Below are positions 35,525 to 44,034 of a DNA stretch of 64,000 bases, piece by piece (the stretch's first letter is position 1; every line of letters starts with the position of its first letter). The DNA is taken from NCBI RefSeq assembly GCF_000024345.1, contig NC_013729.1:5518001-5582000 (forward strand). The letters are read 5' to 3'. The stretch comes from Kribbella flavida DSM 17836 (GTDB lineage Bacteria > Actinomycetota > Actinomycetes > Propionibacteriales > Kribbellaceae). The notes under the pieces were generated by a model, which did not search any database, was not told where the DNA came from, and saw only the letters and a program-made list of their open reading frames with translations. The position numbers and the translations under genes are program-made.

Positions 35525-35836
35525 TTACTCCCGGGCGGCCGAGTCGCCCTTCCGGTACCGGAACACCTTCCCGGCGAAGACCACGACATGGTCGTCCCCG
35601 ACGGTGAAGTCGGCCCACCACCCGTCCTCAATCCGCAGTACCGCGGCCAGCGCCTCCGCCAACTCGTCGGCGAGCTCGTCGCCGGCCTCGAAGTCGACGA
35701 AGCCCCACACGTCCGGCTGCGTCGCGCTCACCGATCCGCTCACGTCCACCCGGGCCAACCGAGCCACCCGCAACCCCGGCACCACCAGGTCCGCGCCGAT
35801 CCGCAGACTCTCCATCAACAACCGTCCCTCGATCAT
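35525..35836 (-). CDS. Hypothetical protein
   Basis: 103 aa from ATG 35836 (MIEGRLLMESL); a start ten codons earlier is possible. It is acidic, with a strand-rich centre (VVPGLRVARLARVDVSG) followed by WGFVDFEAGDELADELAEALAAVL and a C-terminal WWADFTVGDDHVVVFAGKVFRYRKGD. The pattern suggests a small alpha/beta domain, perhaps of an immunity- or cargo-type family; I do not recognise it. It lies alone between the PPOX gene and the ABC-2 permease. Confidence 0.6.
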   Translation of the reverse strand: MIEGRLLMESLRIGADLVVPGLRVARLARVDVSGSVSATQPDVWGFVDFEAGDELADELAEALAAVLRIEDGWWADFTVGDDHVVVFAGKVFRYRKGDSAARE

Positions 35837-35933
35837 GCCGCCGATCCTCACACCGCCCACCGACAACCGGCCCGCCCGCGACGCCGCAGGCGGGCCGGGG
35901 TGGTGCCGGACCCCTCAGACCGGCACCGGACTG

Positions 35934-37520
35934 TCAGCCGAGGTCTCGGCGGCGGAAGGTGGCGTAGCCGGTGAGCGCCAGGGCGCAGGCGATGGCGGCG
36001 AGCGCGACGACCGGGGTGGCGGAGAAGTCGCCGCCGGGCAGGCGCGGGGTGTGGCCGTACGGGCTGAGGTCCATCACGGACTCGGGCAGGCCGAAGACCG
36101 GGCCGAACTGGCCGATCAGGAGGAACGCGCCGAACACACCCCAGGCCGCGGTGACCAGTTTGGGGACCAGGCCGAAGAACAGGACGACCACGGCGGTGAC
36201 CAGCCAGATCGCCGGGAGCTGCACGACGGCCGCGGCCAGGAGGCGAGGCACCTGGCGGCCCATGTCACCGAGCTCGGCGCCGCTGGAGATGCCGGCCCCC
36301 AGACCGCCGACCACGATCAGGGCGCCGGTGCCCAGCAGAGCCATCAGGAGATGACTGGACACCCACTGAGCCCGGGTGACGCCGGTGGCGAGCAGGGGTT
36401 CGGCGCGCAGGGCGGTCTCCTCGGAACGCAGCCGAAGGGCCGCTTGGATGCCGAACGCGGAGGCGAGCAGCCCGAGCATGCCCATCTCCGTGGACAGGAA
36501 CGCGTCGGTGAGACCGTTGACGCCACCGAGCTTCTGGATCATCTCCTTGGTGTTCTCGGAGCTGGCGAAACCGTCCACGTTGCTGGCGATGTTGCCGACG
36601 ACGAAGCCGAGCAGCAGGAACGCGGCCCCCCAGCCGGCCAAGGCGCCGCGGTGCAGTCGCCAGGCCAGCGCGAGCGGCGAGCGCAGCGACGCAGCGGCAG
36701 TCGCCGGCCCCGGCCGCGGCCGGACCAGGCCGGCCCCGATGTCCCGCCGCCGGATCAACGCGTACGCCGCGGCGACCAGCACCAGCAGCAGCGCCAACGG
36801 TGCCAGCGCGACCACGAACCGGTCGCCGGCGTACGCGCGGATCTGCTGGGACCAGCCGATCGGCGAGAGCCAGGACACCCACGCGGCCGAGGAGTCGCCG
36901 ACCGCGCGCAGCACGTACGCGACGCCGAGCACGACGGCGGTCAGGCCGTTCGCCGCGCGGGCGCCCTCGGTGAGCTGGGCCGCCACCGCGCCGACCCCCG
37001 CGAACGCCAGCCCGGCCGACGCCCAGACCAGCCCGAACGCGAACGATCCACTCGCCGGCAGACCGACCGCGATCAGGCTGAGCGCGGTCAGCAGACTGAG
37101 CAGCACGGCGGTCAGCGCCGAGACGATCAGCGCCGCCGTGAGCGCGGCGTACCGGCCCAGAACGCCGGCGCTGAGCAGCTCCAGCCGGCCGGTCTCCTCC
37201 TCGGCCCGTGTGTGCCGGACGACGATCATCGCGGCGAGCAGCGCGACCAGCAGCGCGCCGAAAGCGGTCAGCTTGAACAGCGACAGTTCCCCGAGCGAGG
37301 TCGGGTCGAAGATCCGGCCGTACAGCGACACCAGGGCCGGCGACGAGTTCGACGTCGTCGCTGCCTCGACCCGCGACTGCACGTCCGGGTACAGGTCGAT
37401 CGACGCCTGCGCGGAGCCGGCCGCCATCGAGACGAACACGACGATCCACACCGGGATCAGCACCCGGTCCCGGCGCAGCGCCAGGCGGACCAGGGTGGAC
37501 GTTCCGACGAAGTCCCTCAT
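35934..37520 (-). CDS. ABC-2 type exporter permease
   Basis: 528 aa with about twelve transmembrane segments in two similar halves, which makes it a fused full-length permease. Segments include [22 protein letters not shown] near the start and [34 protein letters not shown] later. The start ATG overlaps the ATPase stop by 4 bp. ABC-2 pairs with a drug-type ATPase export lipids, antibiotics or polymers. The divergent MarR-like gene suggests drug-responsive control. Confidence 0.9.
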   Translation of the reverse strand: MRDFVGTSTLVRLALRRDRVLIPVWIVVFVSMAAGSAQASIDLYPDVQSRVEAATTSNSSPALVSLYGRIFDPTSLGELSLFKLTAFGALLVALLAAMIVVRHTRAEEETGRLELLSAGVLGRYAALTAALIVSALTAVLLSLLTALSLIAVGLPASGSFAFGLVWASAGLAFAGVGAVAAQLTEGARAANGLTAVVLGVAYVLRAVGDSSAAWVSWLSPIGWSQQIRAYAGDRFVVALAPLALLLVLVAAAYALIRRRDIGAGLVRPRPGPATAAASLRSPLALAWRLHRGALAGWGAAFLLLGFVVGNIASNVDGFASSENTKEMIQKLGGVNGLTDAFLSTEMGMLGLLASAFGIQAALRLRSEETALRAEPLLATGVTRAQWVSSHLLMALLGTGALIVVGGLGAGISSGAELGDMGRQVPRLLAAAVVQLPAIWLVTAVVVLFFGLVPKLVTAAWGVFGAFLLIGQFGPVFGLPESVMDLSPYGHTPRLPGGDFSATPVVALAAIACALALTGYATFRRRDLG

Positions 37521-38437
37521 CGCCCGGCCGCCACCGGCTCGGCGGGCGCGACCGCGTCGTTCTCGTAGTGCCGCAGGAACAGCTCCTCCAGCGTCGGCGG
37601 CTGCGCGACCAGGCTCTTGATCCCGCTCGCGGCGAGCTGCCTCATCAACCCGTCGAGCAGCGGGGTGTCGACCTCGCACCGGACCCGGTGGCCCTCGACC
37701 TCCAGGCCGTGCACGCCGGGCAGGTTCGCCAGCCCGTTCGGCGCGCCGGACAGCTCGGCCTGGATCGACGTCCGGGTCAGGTGCCGCAGGTCGGCCAGGG
37801 TCCCGGTCTCGACCACCCGGCCCTTGCGGATGATGCTGATCCGGTCGCACAGCGCTTCCACCTCGGACAGGATGTGGCTCGACAGCAGGACGGTCCGGTC
37901 CCGCTTGCGCTCCTCCTCGATGCACTGCCGGAACACCTCCTCCATCAGCGGATCCAGCCCGGAGGTCGGCTCGTCCAGGATCAGCAGCTCGACGTCGGAG
38001 GCGAGCGCCGCGACCAGGGCGACCTTCTGCCGGTTGCCCTTGGAGTAGGTCCGGCCCTTCTTGGTCGGGTCCAGGTCGAAGCGGCGCAGCAGGTCGTCGC
38101 GCTTGGTCGGGTCGAGGCCGCCGCGCAGCCGGCCGAGCAGGTCGATCACCTCGCCACCGGTCAGGTTGGGCCAGAGGTTCACGTCACCCGGGACGTACGC
38201 GAGCCGGCGGTGCAGCGCGGCCGCGTCGCGCCACGGATCGCCGCCGAGCAGCGACACGTCGCCCTCGTCACCGCGGAGCAGGCCGAGCAGGACCCGGATG
38301 GTGGTGGACTTCCCGGCCCCGTTCGGGCCGAGAAAGCCGTGCACCTCGCCGGTCGCGACCTCCAGGTCGAGTCCGTCGAGGGCGTGCGTGCTGCCGTACG
38401 ACTTGTGCAGTCCGGAGACCACGATGGCTGATGTCAT
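37517..38437 (-). CDS. ABC-2 exporter ATPase (DrrA/tetronasin-resistance type)
   Basis: 306 aa. Walker [16 protein letters not shown]-loop region [17 protein letters not shown], signature [15 protein letters not shown] (a known variant of LSGGQ in this subfamily), Walker [14 protein letters not shown] and the H-loop [10 protein letters not shown]. The C-terminal 80 residues are the DUF4162-like extension seen in drug and antibiotic exporters. A TTCACA/TAGCTT promoter ends about 7 bp before the ATG, so the transcript is probably leaderless. It overlaps the permease gene by 4 bp. Confidence 0.93.
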   Translation of the reverse strand: MTSAIVVSGLHKSYGSTHALDGLDLEVATGEVHGFLGPNGAGKSTTIRVLLGLLRGDEGDVSLLGGDPWRDAAALHRRLAYVPGDVNLWPNLTGGEVIDLLGRLRGGLDPTKRDDLLRRFDLDPTKKGRTYSKGNRQKVALVAALASDVELLILDEPTSGLDPLMEEVFRQCIEEERKRDRTVLLSSHILSEVEALCDRISIIRKGRVVETGTLADLRHLTRTSIQAELSGAPNGLANLPGVHGLEVEGHRVRCEVDTPLLDGLMRQLAASGIKSLVAQPPTLEELFLRHYENDAVAPAEPVAAGR

Positions 38438-38533
38438 GCTTCACAAGCTACACTTCATTCAGAAATTTGTGAATCTTCCTAACACGTTGCTCACACGTCA
38501 GGTTTCCGGCGTCGCGAAGGAGATGATGGGGCG
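38438..38533. promoter_or_regulatory. Divergent promoter/operator between the ABC-2 exporter and the MarR-like gene
   Basis: A 96-bp AT-rich patch in GC-rich surroundings. An inverted repeat TTCACAA (38440-38446) / TTGTGAA (38467-38473) brackets 20 bp. On the minus strand TTCACA and TAGCTT are separated by 17 bp, ending about 7 bp before the exporter ATG. On the plus strand TTCAGA and TAACAC are 16 bp apart. The inverted repeat overlaps both, so one bound dimer would block both promoters. Confidence 0.6.
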
Positions 38534-39037
38534 ATGAGCCGACGAGACGACGACGCGGTGCAGCGGCACGCCGAGCAGTTCGGCAACCTGCTGGCCGAGA
38601 CAGGCTGGCCACGGATGTCGGCCCGGGTCTTCGCCGCCATCCTGGCCAGCGAGAACGGGCGGATGACCGCCGCCCAGCTGTCCGAGCAGTTGCAGGCGAG
38701 CCCGGCGGCGGTGTCCGGAGCCGTCCGGTTCCTGCTCCAGATGCGGATGGCGACCCGGGAGCGGGAGCCCGGCAGCCGGCGCGACGTCTACGTGGTCCAG
38801 GACGACTTCTGGTACGAGAGCATGATGCGCCAGGACCGGTACCTGAGCCGCTGGCGGGAGAGCCTGGTCCAGCTGCAGGCCTCCGTCGCCCAGGGCTCGC
38901 CGGCCGACCGCCGGATCCGCGGCACGATCGGCTTCGTGGACTTCATCGAGTCCGAGGTGGACGCTCTCAGCGAGCGCTGGATCAAGCGCAAGGCGCAGCT
39001 CGACGCCCAACTGGACGCCGAGTTCGGCCCGAGCTGA
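38534..39037 (+). CDS. MarR/GbsR-like transcriptional regulator
   Basis: 167 aa. The winged HTH (about 15-85) reads FGNLLAETGWPRMSARVFAAILASENGRMTAAQLSEQLQASPAAVSGAVRFL; the helical remainder (QRWRES..., then RWIKRKAQLDAQLDAEF) serves dimerisation. The GbsR/MarR group often controls an adjacent exporter, and this gene is divergent from an ABC-2 pair with a shared operator-like inverted repeat. The predicted role is repression of the exporter and itself, relieved by an unknown ligand. Confidence 0.85.
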   Translation: MSRRDDDAVQRHAEQFGNLLAETGWPRMSARVFAAILASENGRMTAAQLSEQLQASPAAVSGAVRFLLQMRMATREREPGSRRDVYVVQDDFWYESMMRQDRYLSRWRESLVQLQASVAQGSPADRRIRGTIGFVDFIESEVDALSERWIKRKAQLDAQLDAEFGPS

Positions 39038-39065
39038 CGCCAGTACGCCGTACCCCCGACACGGA

Positions 39066-39103
39066 CCGAGGCCCCGGCGACAAGGCAGTCGCCGGGGCCT
39101 CGG
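39066..39103. terminator. Strong bidirectional terminator
   Basis: A perfect 16-bp stem (CCGAGGCCCCGGCGAC / GTCGCCGGGGCCTCGG) with a 6-nt loop lies between the convergent MarR-like gene (ends 39037) and the S33 peptidase gene (ends 39122). It is the longest perfect stem with a short loop in the window, together with that at 43984. Confidence 0.85.
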
Positions 39104-39121
39104 GGTGAATCCGTGCGCGGA

Positions 39122-40978
39122 CTACCGCAGCGAGCCGGCCGCCACGATGTCGCGGACCTGCTGCAGCATCGGGCTGGTCTTGCCGGTGTTGGCCCTGGAC
39201 TTCGGCAGCCGGACCGCGTTGCCGTCCACCGGACCGTCGACCGGGAAGACGGACAGCTCGGCCGGCAGCGGGCTGGTGCCGCAGACCTGGTCCTTGCCCG
39301 GCAGCTCGCCGGTGAACACGAACCGGTCTCCGATCGCTTCGGCGCACGCCGACGCCGAGCCGATGTACTGGCCGTGCTGGCCCTCGTCGTCGATCGCGAC
39401 GAAGCGAGTGGCCCGCAACGTGTCGTTGTGCGTCCGCAGCGCACCCTCGTACGCCGTGGCCGGGTCGAGCTCGGCCTGGACCATCAGCATCCGCGGCGAC
39501 CCCTTGAGGTCGAGCTTGCGGTCCTGCGGCGCGTACTTCCAGAACGCGCACATCGGCACGCCGTTCATGTAGCCGAAGAAGTCGTACTTGCGCGCCATCC
39601 GGTCGGCCTCGCGCAGGTAGAACTTCGGGTCGTGGCTCCAGGCGGTGTCGTTGCAGCGGACCGTGGTCCCGATCGCGCCGAGGTTCACCGGCTGATCGCC
39701 GGAGGTGGCCCGCGCCGCGGTCTGCCGGGCGTCGGCGAGCACCGACTTGGCCGAGTCGACCTGGACTGCGGCGACAGTGTCCGCCGCGGCGGCCGTCACG
39801 CCGTACCGGGCCCTGATCGCGGCGAGCGTGTCGAACGCCTGCAGCTCCGGCGAGAGCCGGGCCCAGGCCTTGTCGACGTGCCGCAGCTCGACCGCGCCGG
39901 ACGCCGACGGGTCCTTGACGAACTCGTCGTGCACGAGGATGTCGAGCGTGGCCCGGATGAACCGGACGTTGCCGTAGATCGTGCTGTAGATCTTGCCGTC
40001 CAGGTCGTCACCGCGGACCGAGCTCTCGCCGGCCTTGACCAGCGTGACCAGTGACGCGCGGATGCCGTTGTAGCGGGCCTTCACCTGCGCGGGCGTCGAG
40101 CCCAGGCCGGTGATCTGGTCGGCGTGCCGGGCGATCCACGGGAACAGCTGGGTGTCACGCCGGCGCTGGCCGGAGAACGGGTCGAAGTTCACGTTCTGCC
40201 ACTGGGTGTGGGTCCAGTCCATGTTCGAGTCGAGCACGAACCGGCCAACCTTCGACGGGTAGGCGTCGGCGTACCAGCCGCCGAGCCAGGTGCCGTAGCT
40301 GTAGCCGATGAAGCTGAGCTGCCGGGACTTGAACAGCGCCCGCAGGAACTCCATGTCGTACACGGTCTGCTGGCTGCTGACGAACTGGCCGAACTCGGTC
40401 GCGGAGCAGGCGTCGGCGAGCAGCTTGGCCTCTGCCACCTCGACCCGGTGGGTGAGCTTGGTGCGCTCCTTGTAGTCCGGCGTCACCGGCAGCGCCTCGA
40501 GCTCCTCGGCCGTGGTGATGCACTGCAGCGGCGTGCTCTGGCCGAACCCGCGCGGGTCGAAGCCGAGCAGGTCGAAGTCGCTGAACAGCTGCGGCTTCTC
40601 GGTCGCCAGCGCGGCGGACAGGGTGAGCCCCGCGCCACCCGGGCCACCGGGGTTGGAGGCCATCAGGCCGCGCGACGTGCCGGTGGCCTTGCTGTAGGAG
40701 ATCGCCACCTCGATGTCGGGGTGCGCGGTCGGGTTCGCCCAGTCCATCGGGACCTTAACCTTGGCGCAGTTCGTGGTCGGCGCCTGCGGGTAGAGCCGCT
40801 TGATCTGGGCGTCGAACGAACAGACCGACCACTGGATCGGCTGGTCGAGGTACTTCTGCGGGATGGACGGCGTCGGGGGGTCGGTCGGCTGCGGCGCCGC
40901 AGCGGCCGTGGTGGTGGTCAGTAGTGGGGCCACCAGCAACGCGGCCAGGGCCACCGCGACCTTCTGATTTTTGATCAC
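39122..40978 (-). CDS. Secreted S33 family tripeptidyl-aminopeptidase-like hydrolase
   Basis: 618 aa. A Sec signal (about 1-28, ALAALLVAPLLTTTTAAAA) is followed by an alpha/beta hydrolase with oxyanion NPGGPGGAG, nucleophile elbow GYSYG (Ser227), acid Asp in QAELDPAT and His in EGQHGQY. The late Cys pair region and length are larger than typical SlpD/SlpE-like tripeptidyl aminopeptidases (about 530 aa), mostly through insertions in the lid. It probably trims exported proteins or degrades peptides outside the cell. It is flanked by a strong terminator. Confidence 0.9.
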   Translation of the reverse strand: MIKNQKVAVALAALLVAPLLTTTTAAAAPQPTDPPTPSIPQKYLDQPIQWSVCSFDAQIKRLYPQAPTTNCAKVKVPMDWANPTAHPDIEVAISYSKATGTSRGLMASNPGGPGGAGLTLSAALATEKPQLFSDFDLLGFDPRGFGQSTPLQCITTAEELEALPVTPDYKERTKLTHRVEVAEAKLLADACSATEFGQFVSSQQTVYDMEFLRALFKSRQLSFIGYSYGTWLGGWYADAYPSKVGRFVLDSNMDWTHTQWQNVNFDPFSGQRRRDTQLFPWIARHADQITGLGSTPAQVKARYNGIRASLVTLVKAGESSVRGDDLDGKIYSTIYGNVRFIRATLDILVHDEFVKDPSASGAVELRHVDKAWARLSPELQAFDTLAAIRARYGVTAAAADTVAAVQVDSAKSVLADARQTAARATSGDQPVNLGAIGTTVRCNDTAWSHDPKFYLREADRMARKYDFFGYMNGVPMCAFWKYAPQDRKLDLKGSPRMLMVQAELDPATAYEGALRTHNDTLRATRFVAIDDEGQHGQYIGSASACAEAIGDRFVFTGELPGKDQVCGTSPLPAELSVFPVDGPVDGNAVRLPKSRANTGKTSPMLQQVRDIVAAGSLR

Positions 40979-41083
40979 GCTCGAGCTCCCGTGGTGATTC
41001 CAGGCGGACAGGATGGTGCAACCTAAAACCTGGACGGCACCGGAAGCCAGGTGTCAGCCCCACGGCAAGGGCAAACCCGCGTC

Positions 41084-41767
41084 TCACACCTCGTACACGG
41101 TGAAGATCGTGCAGTAGATCGGCGGGGACTCCAGGCCCGGGTAGTAGAGCCGGCCGTCGGAGTCGGTGACCTTGAAGTACGCCGTGGAGGCGCCGACCTG
41201 GGACGGCGCCTGCAGCGTCATCCGGATCGTCACCACGTCCCCCGGCAGGGCGTCGGGGATGCGCGCGCTGCGGGGCGATCGCATCCAGCCGGGGGTCGCG
41301 GCGGCGCCCTGGCGGGTCAGCCAGCGGTCGCGCCACGGCCGTTCGCCGCTGTTGCGCAGCTCCCAGGTCTTCTCGAACGTCTGGTCGCGGACGACCCGGC
41401 TGCCGTCCGGCACGGTCTCGCCGACCAGCTCGGCCCGGTCCTCGGGGTGATGGTCGACCGGGACCGAGCCGCCGAGCAGCATCGGCTGGACGTGCCGGCG
41501 CAGGTCCCGCTGGGACACGTCCTTGCCGGCCCGGACGGCGGCGTCCAGCTCGACCAGCTGGTTGACCAGCGCGCTGCCGGCGCCGAACGACTCGTCGTAC
41601 CACTCGATCAGCTCGCGGCTCGGCTTGGTGTGACCCCGTTCGACCCGGGACAGGTGCCCCTTGTCCCAGCCCGACATCGCCGCCGCGCGGGTCAGCGGCA
41701 CACCGGCCGCCTCGCGCAGCTCGCGCATCCGGCTGCCGATCACGGTCCGCGCCTGAGCTGGCCTCAC
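41084..41767 (-). CDS. XRE-type DNA-binding protein fused to an NBR1-type Ig-like domain
   Basis: 227 aa from GTG 41767, preceded by GGGAG at 7-nt spacing. The N-terminus (about 1-60) is an HTH_3 domain (IGSRMRELREAAGVPLTRAAAMSGWDKGHLSRVERG). After a linker, residues about 120-227 form a beta-sandwich: FEKTWELRNSGERPWRDRW, PGDVVTIRMTLQAPSQVG, TAYFKVTDSDGRLYYPG, ending in IFTVYEV. That is the pattern of the NBR1 Ig-like (Next to BRCA1) domain, seen in bacteria mostly fused to HTH modules. Its ligand in bacteria is unknown. It is divergent from the secreted CHAP-like gene, with 151 bp between starts. Confidence 0.85.
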   Translation of the reverse strand: MRPAQARTVIGSRMRELREAAGVPLTRAAAMSGWDKGHLSRVERGHTKPSRELIEWYDESFGAGSALVNQLVELDAAVRAGKDVSQRDLRRHVQPMLLGGSVPVDHHPEDRAELVGETVPDGSRVVRDQTFEKTWELRNSGERPWRDRWLTRQGAAATPGWMRSPRSARIPDALPGDVVTIRMTLQAPSQVGASTAYFKVTDSDGRLYYPGLESPPIYCTIFTVYEV

Positions 41768-41918
41768 GGTGCACTCCCGTCTCACCGTTACTGGTCCACG
41801 GAGTTTACCCATGGCTGGTTGGATGTTTTCGTTGCCCACTGCGACAACACGGTGACCCTCTGATTCTCTGCAAGCAGTGCCGAATGTCCAGGCACTCCGA
41901 GTGAAAAGGAGGCAACCG

Positions 41919-42614
41919 ATGCGGACCGCCCTCTTCCGTACCGTCGCCCGAGCCACCGTCACCGCCCTGATCGGCGGCACCGCCCTCGTCGGCGCGGCCA
42001 CCGTGCCCGCCCACGCCGCCACCGGAACCGTCGTCACCGACAGCGGGACCGGCGTGACCATCCGGTCCGGCAACGCCACCAGCTTCGGCGCCGTCGGCAC
42101 CCAGCCGAACGGCACGGTCCAGATCGACTGCCAGCTCTACGGCGAGCCGGTGACCGGCAAGTTCGGCCGCAGCCTGATCTGGGACCACATCCCCGGCAAG
42201 GGCTTCATCTCCGACGCCTACGTCAACACCGGCAGCACCGGCCTGGTCGCGCCGCTGTGCAGCAGCAACCCGCGGGCGGACAAGGCGATCGCCTGGTTCG
42301 CCGCCCGCAACGGCTCGACGGCGTTCCAGGGGTACTGCGAGATGGCGGCCGAGAACTCCTACGGCAAAACCGGGATCTACGCCTCCGCCAAGGCGAACTG
42401 GAACGACGCCGTCGCCCGCGGCGCCGCGCACCGTGGCGACCTGAACCCACCCAAGGGCGCGCTGGTCTTCTGGGACCTGGCCGCCCCCTACGGCCACGTC
42501 GGCGTCGCCCGCGGTGACGGCTACTTCTGGGCCACCAGCGTCGGCGGCAAGATCGGCCTCGCCAAGCTCCCGTACTTCTCCAACTACCTCGGCTGGGCCT
42601 GGCCGAACTTCTAG
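41919..42614 (+). CDS. Secreted CHAP/NlpC-like protein with SH3-like domain
   Basis: 231 aa from ATG 41919 with an excellent AAAGGAGG ribosome site. A Sec signal ends near AHA33. An SH3-like part (about 35-110, GTVVTDSGTGVTIRSGNATSFGAVG) is followed by a C-terminal domain with Cys140 (QGYCE), KGALVFWDLAAP and His193 (YGHVGVA). This Cys/His arrangement resembles CHAP and NlpC/P60 cell-wall amidases or endopeptidases. The third catalytic residue is not obvious. Its stop codon lies inside a 28-bp palindrome. It may cleave peptidoglycan or be a cell-surface binding protein. Confidence 0.8.
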   Translation: MRTALFRTVARATVTALIGGTALVGAATVPAHAATGTVVTDSGTGVTIRSGNATSFGAVGTQPNGTVQIDCQLYGEPVTGKFGRSLIWDHIPGKGFISDAYVNTGSTGLVAPLCSSNPRADKAIAWFAARNGSTAFQGYCEMAAENSYGKTGIYASAKANWNDAVARGAAHRGDLNPPKGALVFWDLAAPYGHVGVARGDGYFWATSVGGKIGLAKLPYFSNYLGWAWPNF

Positions 42615-42638
42615 GGCGTGTTGATCAACACGCCCTAG
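42611..42638. terminator. 28-bp perfect palindrome at the end of the CHAP-like gene
   Basis: CTAGGGCGTGTTGA followed directly by its exact reverse complement, with no central spacer. It begins at the last base before the TAG stop. As RNA it would fold into a stem with only a minimal loop, so it could be a terminator; as DNA it could be a protein-binding site. Confidence 0.6.
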
Positions 42639-42652
42639 CAGCCGCCTCGATC

Positions 42653-42691
42653 AGGCGTCCGGTCGCCCCGCCCCTCAGCGACCGGACGCCT
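42653..42691. terminator. Second stem-loop terminator between CHAP-like and LacI genes
   Basis: A perfect 14-bp stem AGGCGTCCGGTCGC / GCGACCGGACGCCT with an 11-nt loop, followed on the plus strand by TCAGCCTTTTGC. It lies between the two convergent genes (LacI ends at 42773) and can serve both. Confidence 0.8.
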
Positions 42692-42772
42692 TCAGCCTTT
42701 TGCACCAGATTCCGCCCGTACGCCGTGACCCCAACCTGGCCGCGATCGCCGGCGACGCGGGGCCGGCGCGCA

Positions 42773-43798
42773 TCAGGGTGGCGGCCGTTCGCCGGAGCCG
42801 CGCTGGATGAGGGCGCAGGGCAGGATGATGCGCTGGGGTGGACGGGGATCGGCGCCGGCCGCGCGGGCGAGCAGGAGGCGGGCGGCGGCCCGGCCGAGCT
42901 CGGCGGTGTCGGAGGCGACGACGGTGACCGGCGTGGGCAGCATGTCGGCGAGCCGGAAGTCGTCGAAGCCGACCACCGCGGGCTGCCGGTCGACCTCGCG
43001 CAGGGCCCGGAGTACGCCCTCGGCAACGAAGTTCGTGGAGGCGAACACCGCGGTCGGCGGATCCGGCCGGTGCAGCAGCTCGCGGGTCGCCTTCTCCGCG
43101 GCCTCGGCGGTACCTTCCGGCAGCGCGACCACCAGCGACTCGTCCACCGGCAGGCCGGCGGCCCGGTGCGCGCGCCGGTATCCCCGCAGCCGCCGGCCGG
43201 TGGTGTAGTACGACGGCGCGAGCAGGATCGCGATCCGCTGGTGTCCCTGGCCGAGCAGGTGGTCGGTGGCCAGCTTGCCGCCGCCCTCGTTGTCGACCAT
43301 CACGATGTCGGCCTCGATGCCGTGCGCCGGCCGGTCGACGAACACCACCGGCACCCCCGCACCGGCCAGGAACGAGTGGTCCCCCTGGTCGGGCACGATC
43401 ATCAGGCCCGCGACCTGCCGGCCGATCAGCTCCTGGATCGCCCGCTTCTCCCCCGCCGGGTCCTCGTCGACGCTGCCCAGCACCACCGCGAAGCCGGACT
43501 GCCCGGCCACCTCCAGCGACGCCTTCGCGATCGACGCGTAGAACGGGTTGGTCAGGTCGCCCAGCACCAGCGCGAGGCTGGACGACTTCTTGCCCGGCCG
43601 CAACGCGCGAGCGACTTCGTTGCGCTGGAAACCCAGCTCGTCGATCGCGACCCGGACCCGGTCCGCGGTCTCCGCCCGGACGCCGGCGCCGCCGTTCACC
43701 ACCCGGGACACCGTGCCGAGCCCGACGCCGGCCCGCCGGGCCACGTCGATCATCGTCGGCGGCTTCGGCTCCGACAGCCTTGGAAACGTTTCGGACAC
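42773..43798 (-). CDS. LacI family sugar-responsive repressor
   Basis: 341 aa from GTG 43798, chosen for the GAGAGGGAAG ribosome site upstream; an ATG at 43753 (MIDVARRAG) and an ATG at 43834 are alternatives. The HTH MIDVARRAGVGLGTVSRVVNGGAGVRAETADRVRVAI and the hinge helix are typical, followed by a sugar-binding-protein-like core. Two LacI-type palindromes with GGAAACGTT cores lie near its start. It now stands next to only a fragment of a sugar-binding protein, so its original target operon seems lost. Confidence 0.9.
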   Translation of the reverse strand: MSETFPRLSEPKPPTMIDVARRAGVGLGTVSRVVNGGAGVRAETADRVRVAIDELGFQRNEVARALRPGKKSSSLALVLGDLTNPFYASIAKASLEVAGQSGFAVVLGSVDEDPAGEKRAIQELIGRQVAGLMIVPDQGDHSFLAGAGVPVVFVDRPAHGIEADIVMVDNEGGGKLATDHLLGQGHQRIAILLAPSYYTTGRRLRGYRRAHRAAGLPVDESLVVALPEGTAEAAEKATRELLHRPDPPTAVFASTNFVAEGVLRALREVDRQPAVVGFDDFRLADMLPTPVTVVASDTAELGRAAARLLLARAAGADPRPPQRIILPCALIQRGSGERPPP

Positions 43799-43862
43799 AG
43801 GGTTGACTTCCCTCTCGCGACACGGCATCGTCACCCGACAGTAAGCGTTGGAAACGTTACCG
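43781..43862. promoter_or_regulatory. Pair of LacI-type operators
   Basis: TGGAAACGTTTCGG (43781-43794, core GAAACGTTTC perfect) overlaps the first codons of the LacI gene, and TTGGAAACGTTACC (43849-43862) lies 11 bp before the sugar-binding-protein remnant. Both carry the AACGTT centre typical of LacI-family sites. Their arrangement fits autorepression plus control of the former transporter gene. Confidence 0.75.
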
Positions 43863-43872
43863 TCCAGGAGGC

Positions 43873-43971
43873 GTGGCCCAGTACCAGCCGATCCTCAACG
43901 GCAAAAAGCCAGTGTCGGAGCTGCAGACCTACGTCGGCAAGATCAACGACCTGATCAAGCAAGGCGGCTGA
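43873..43971 (+). pseudogene. Remnant of an ABC sugar-transporter substrate-binding protein (C-terminal 32 codons)
   Basis: GTG 43873 opens a 32-residue frame reading VAQYQPILNGKKPVSEL and ending VGKINDLIKQGG. This resembles the C-terminal helix of sugar-binding proteins of the MalE class, without signal peptide or the other 400 residues. It follows a LacI operator and AGGAGG (too close to the GTG for normal initiation) and is closed by a strong terminator 13 bp after the stop. A deletion joining the operator region to the end of the gene explains this best. A genuine small peptide gene is a weaker alternative. Confidence 0.6.
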
Positions 43972-43983
43972 CCGCCGGTTGAC

Positions 43984-44019
43984 CGAGAGCCCGGCCAGGG
44001 TTTCCTGGCCGGGCTCTCG
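43984..44019. terminator. Strong terminator after the sugar-binding-protein remnant
   Basis: A perfect 16-bp stem (CGAGAGCCCGGCCAGG / CCTGGCCGGGCTCTCG) with a 4-nt GTTT loop. It lies between the remnant and the convergent egtD end at 44035 and probably insulates both transcripts. Confidence 0.85.
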
Positions 44020-44034
44020 TGCGCAATGACCAGG

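Noticed and set aside
35604-37568. 654-codon plus-strand open frame opposite the ABC-2 permease
   Set aside because: Composition is Arg/Gln/Asp-rich with no domains; it mirrors the permease gene and its GC3 bias.
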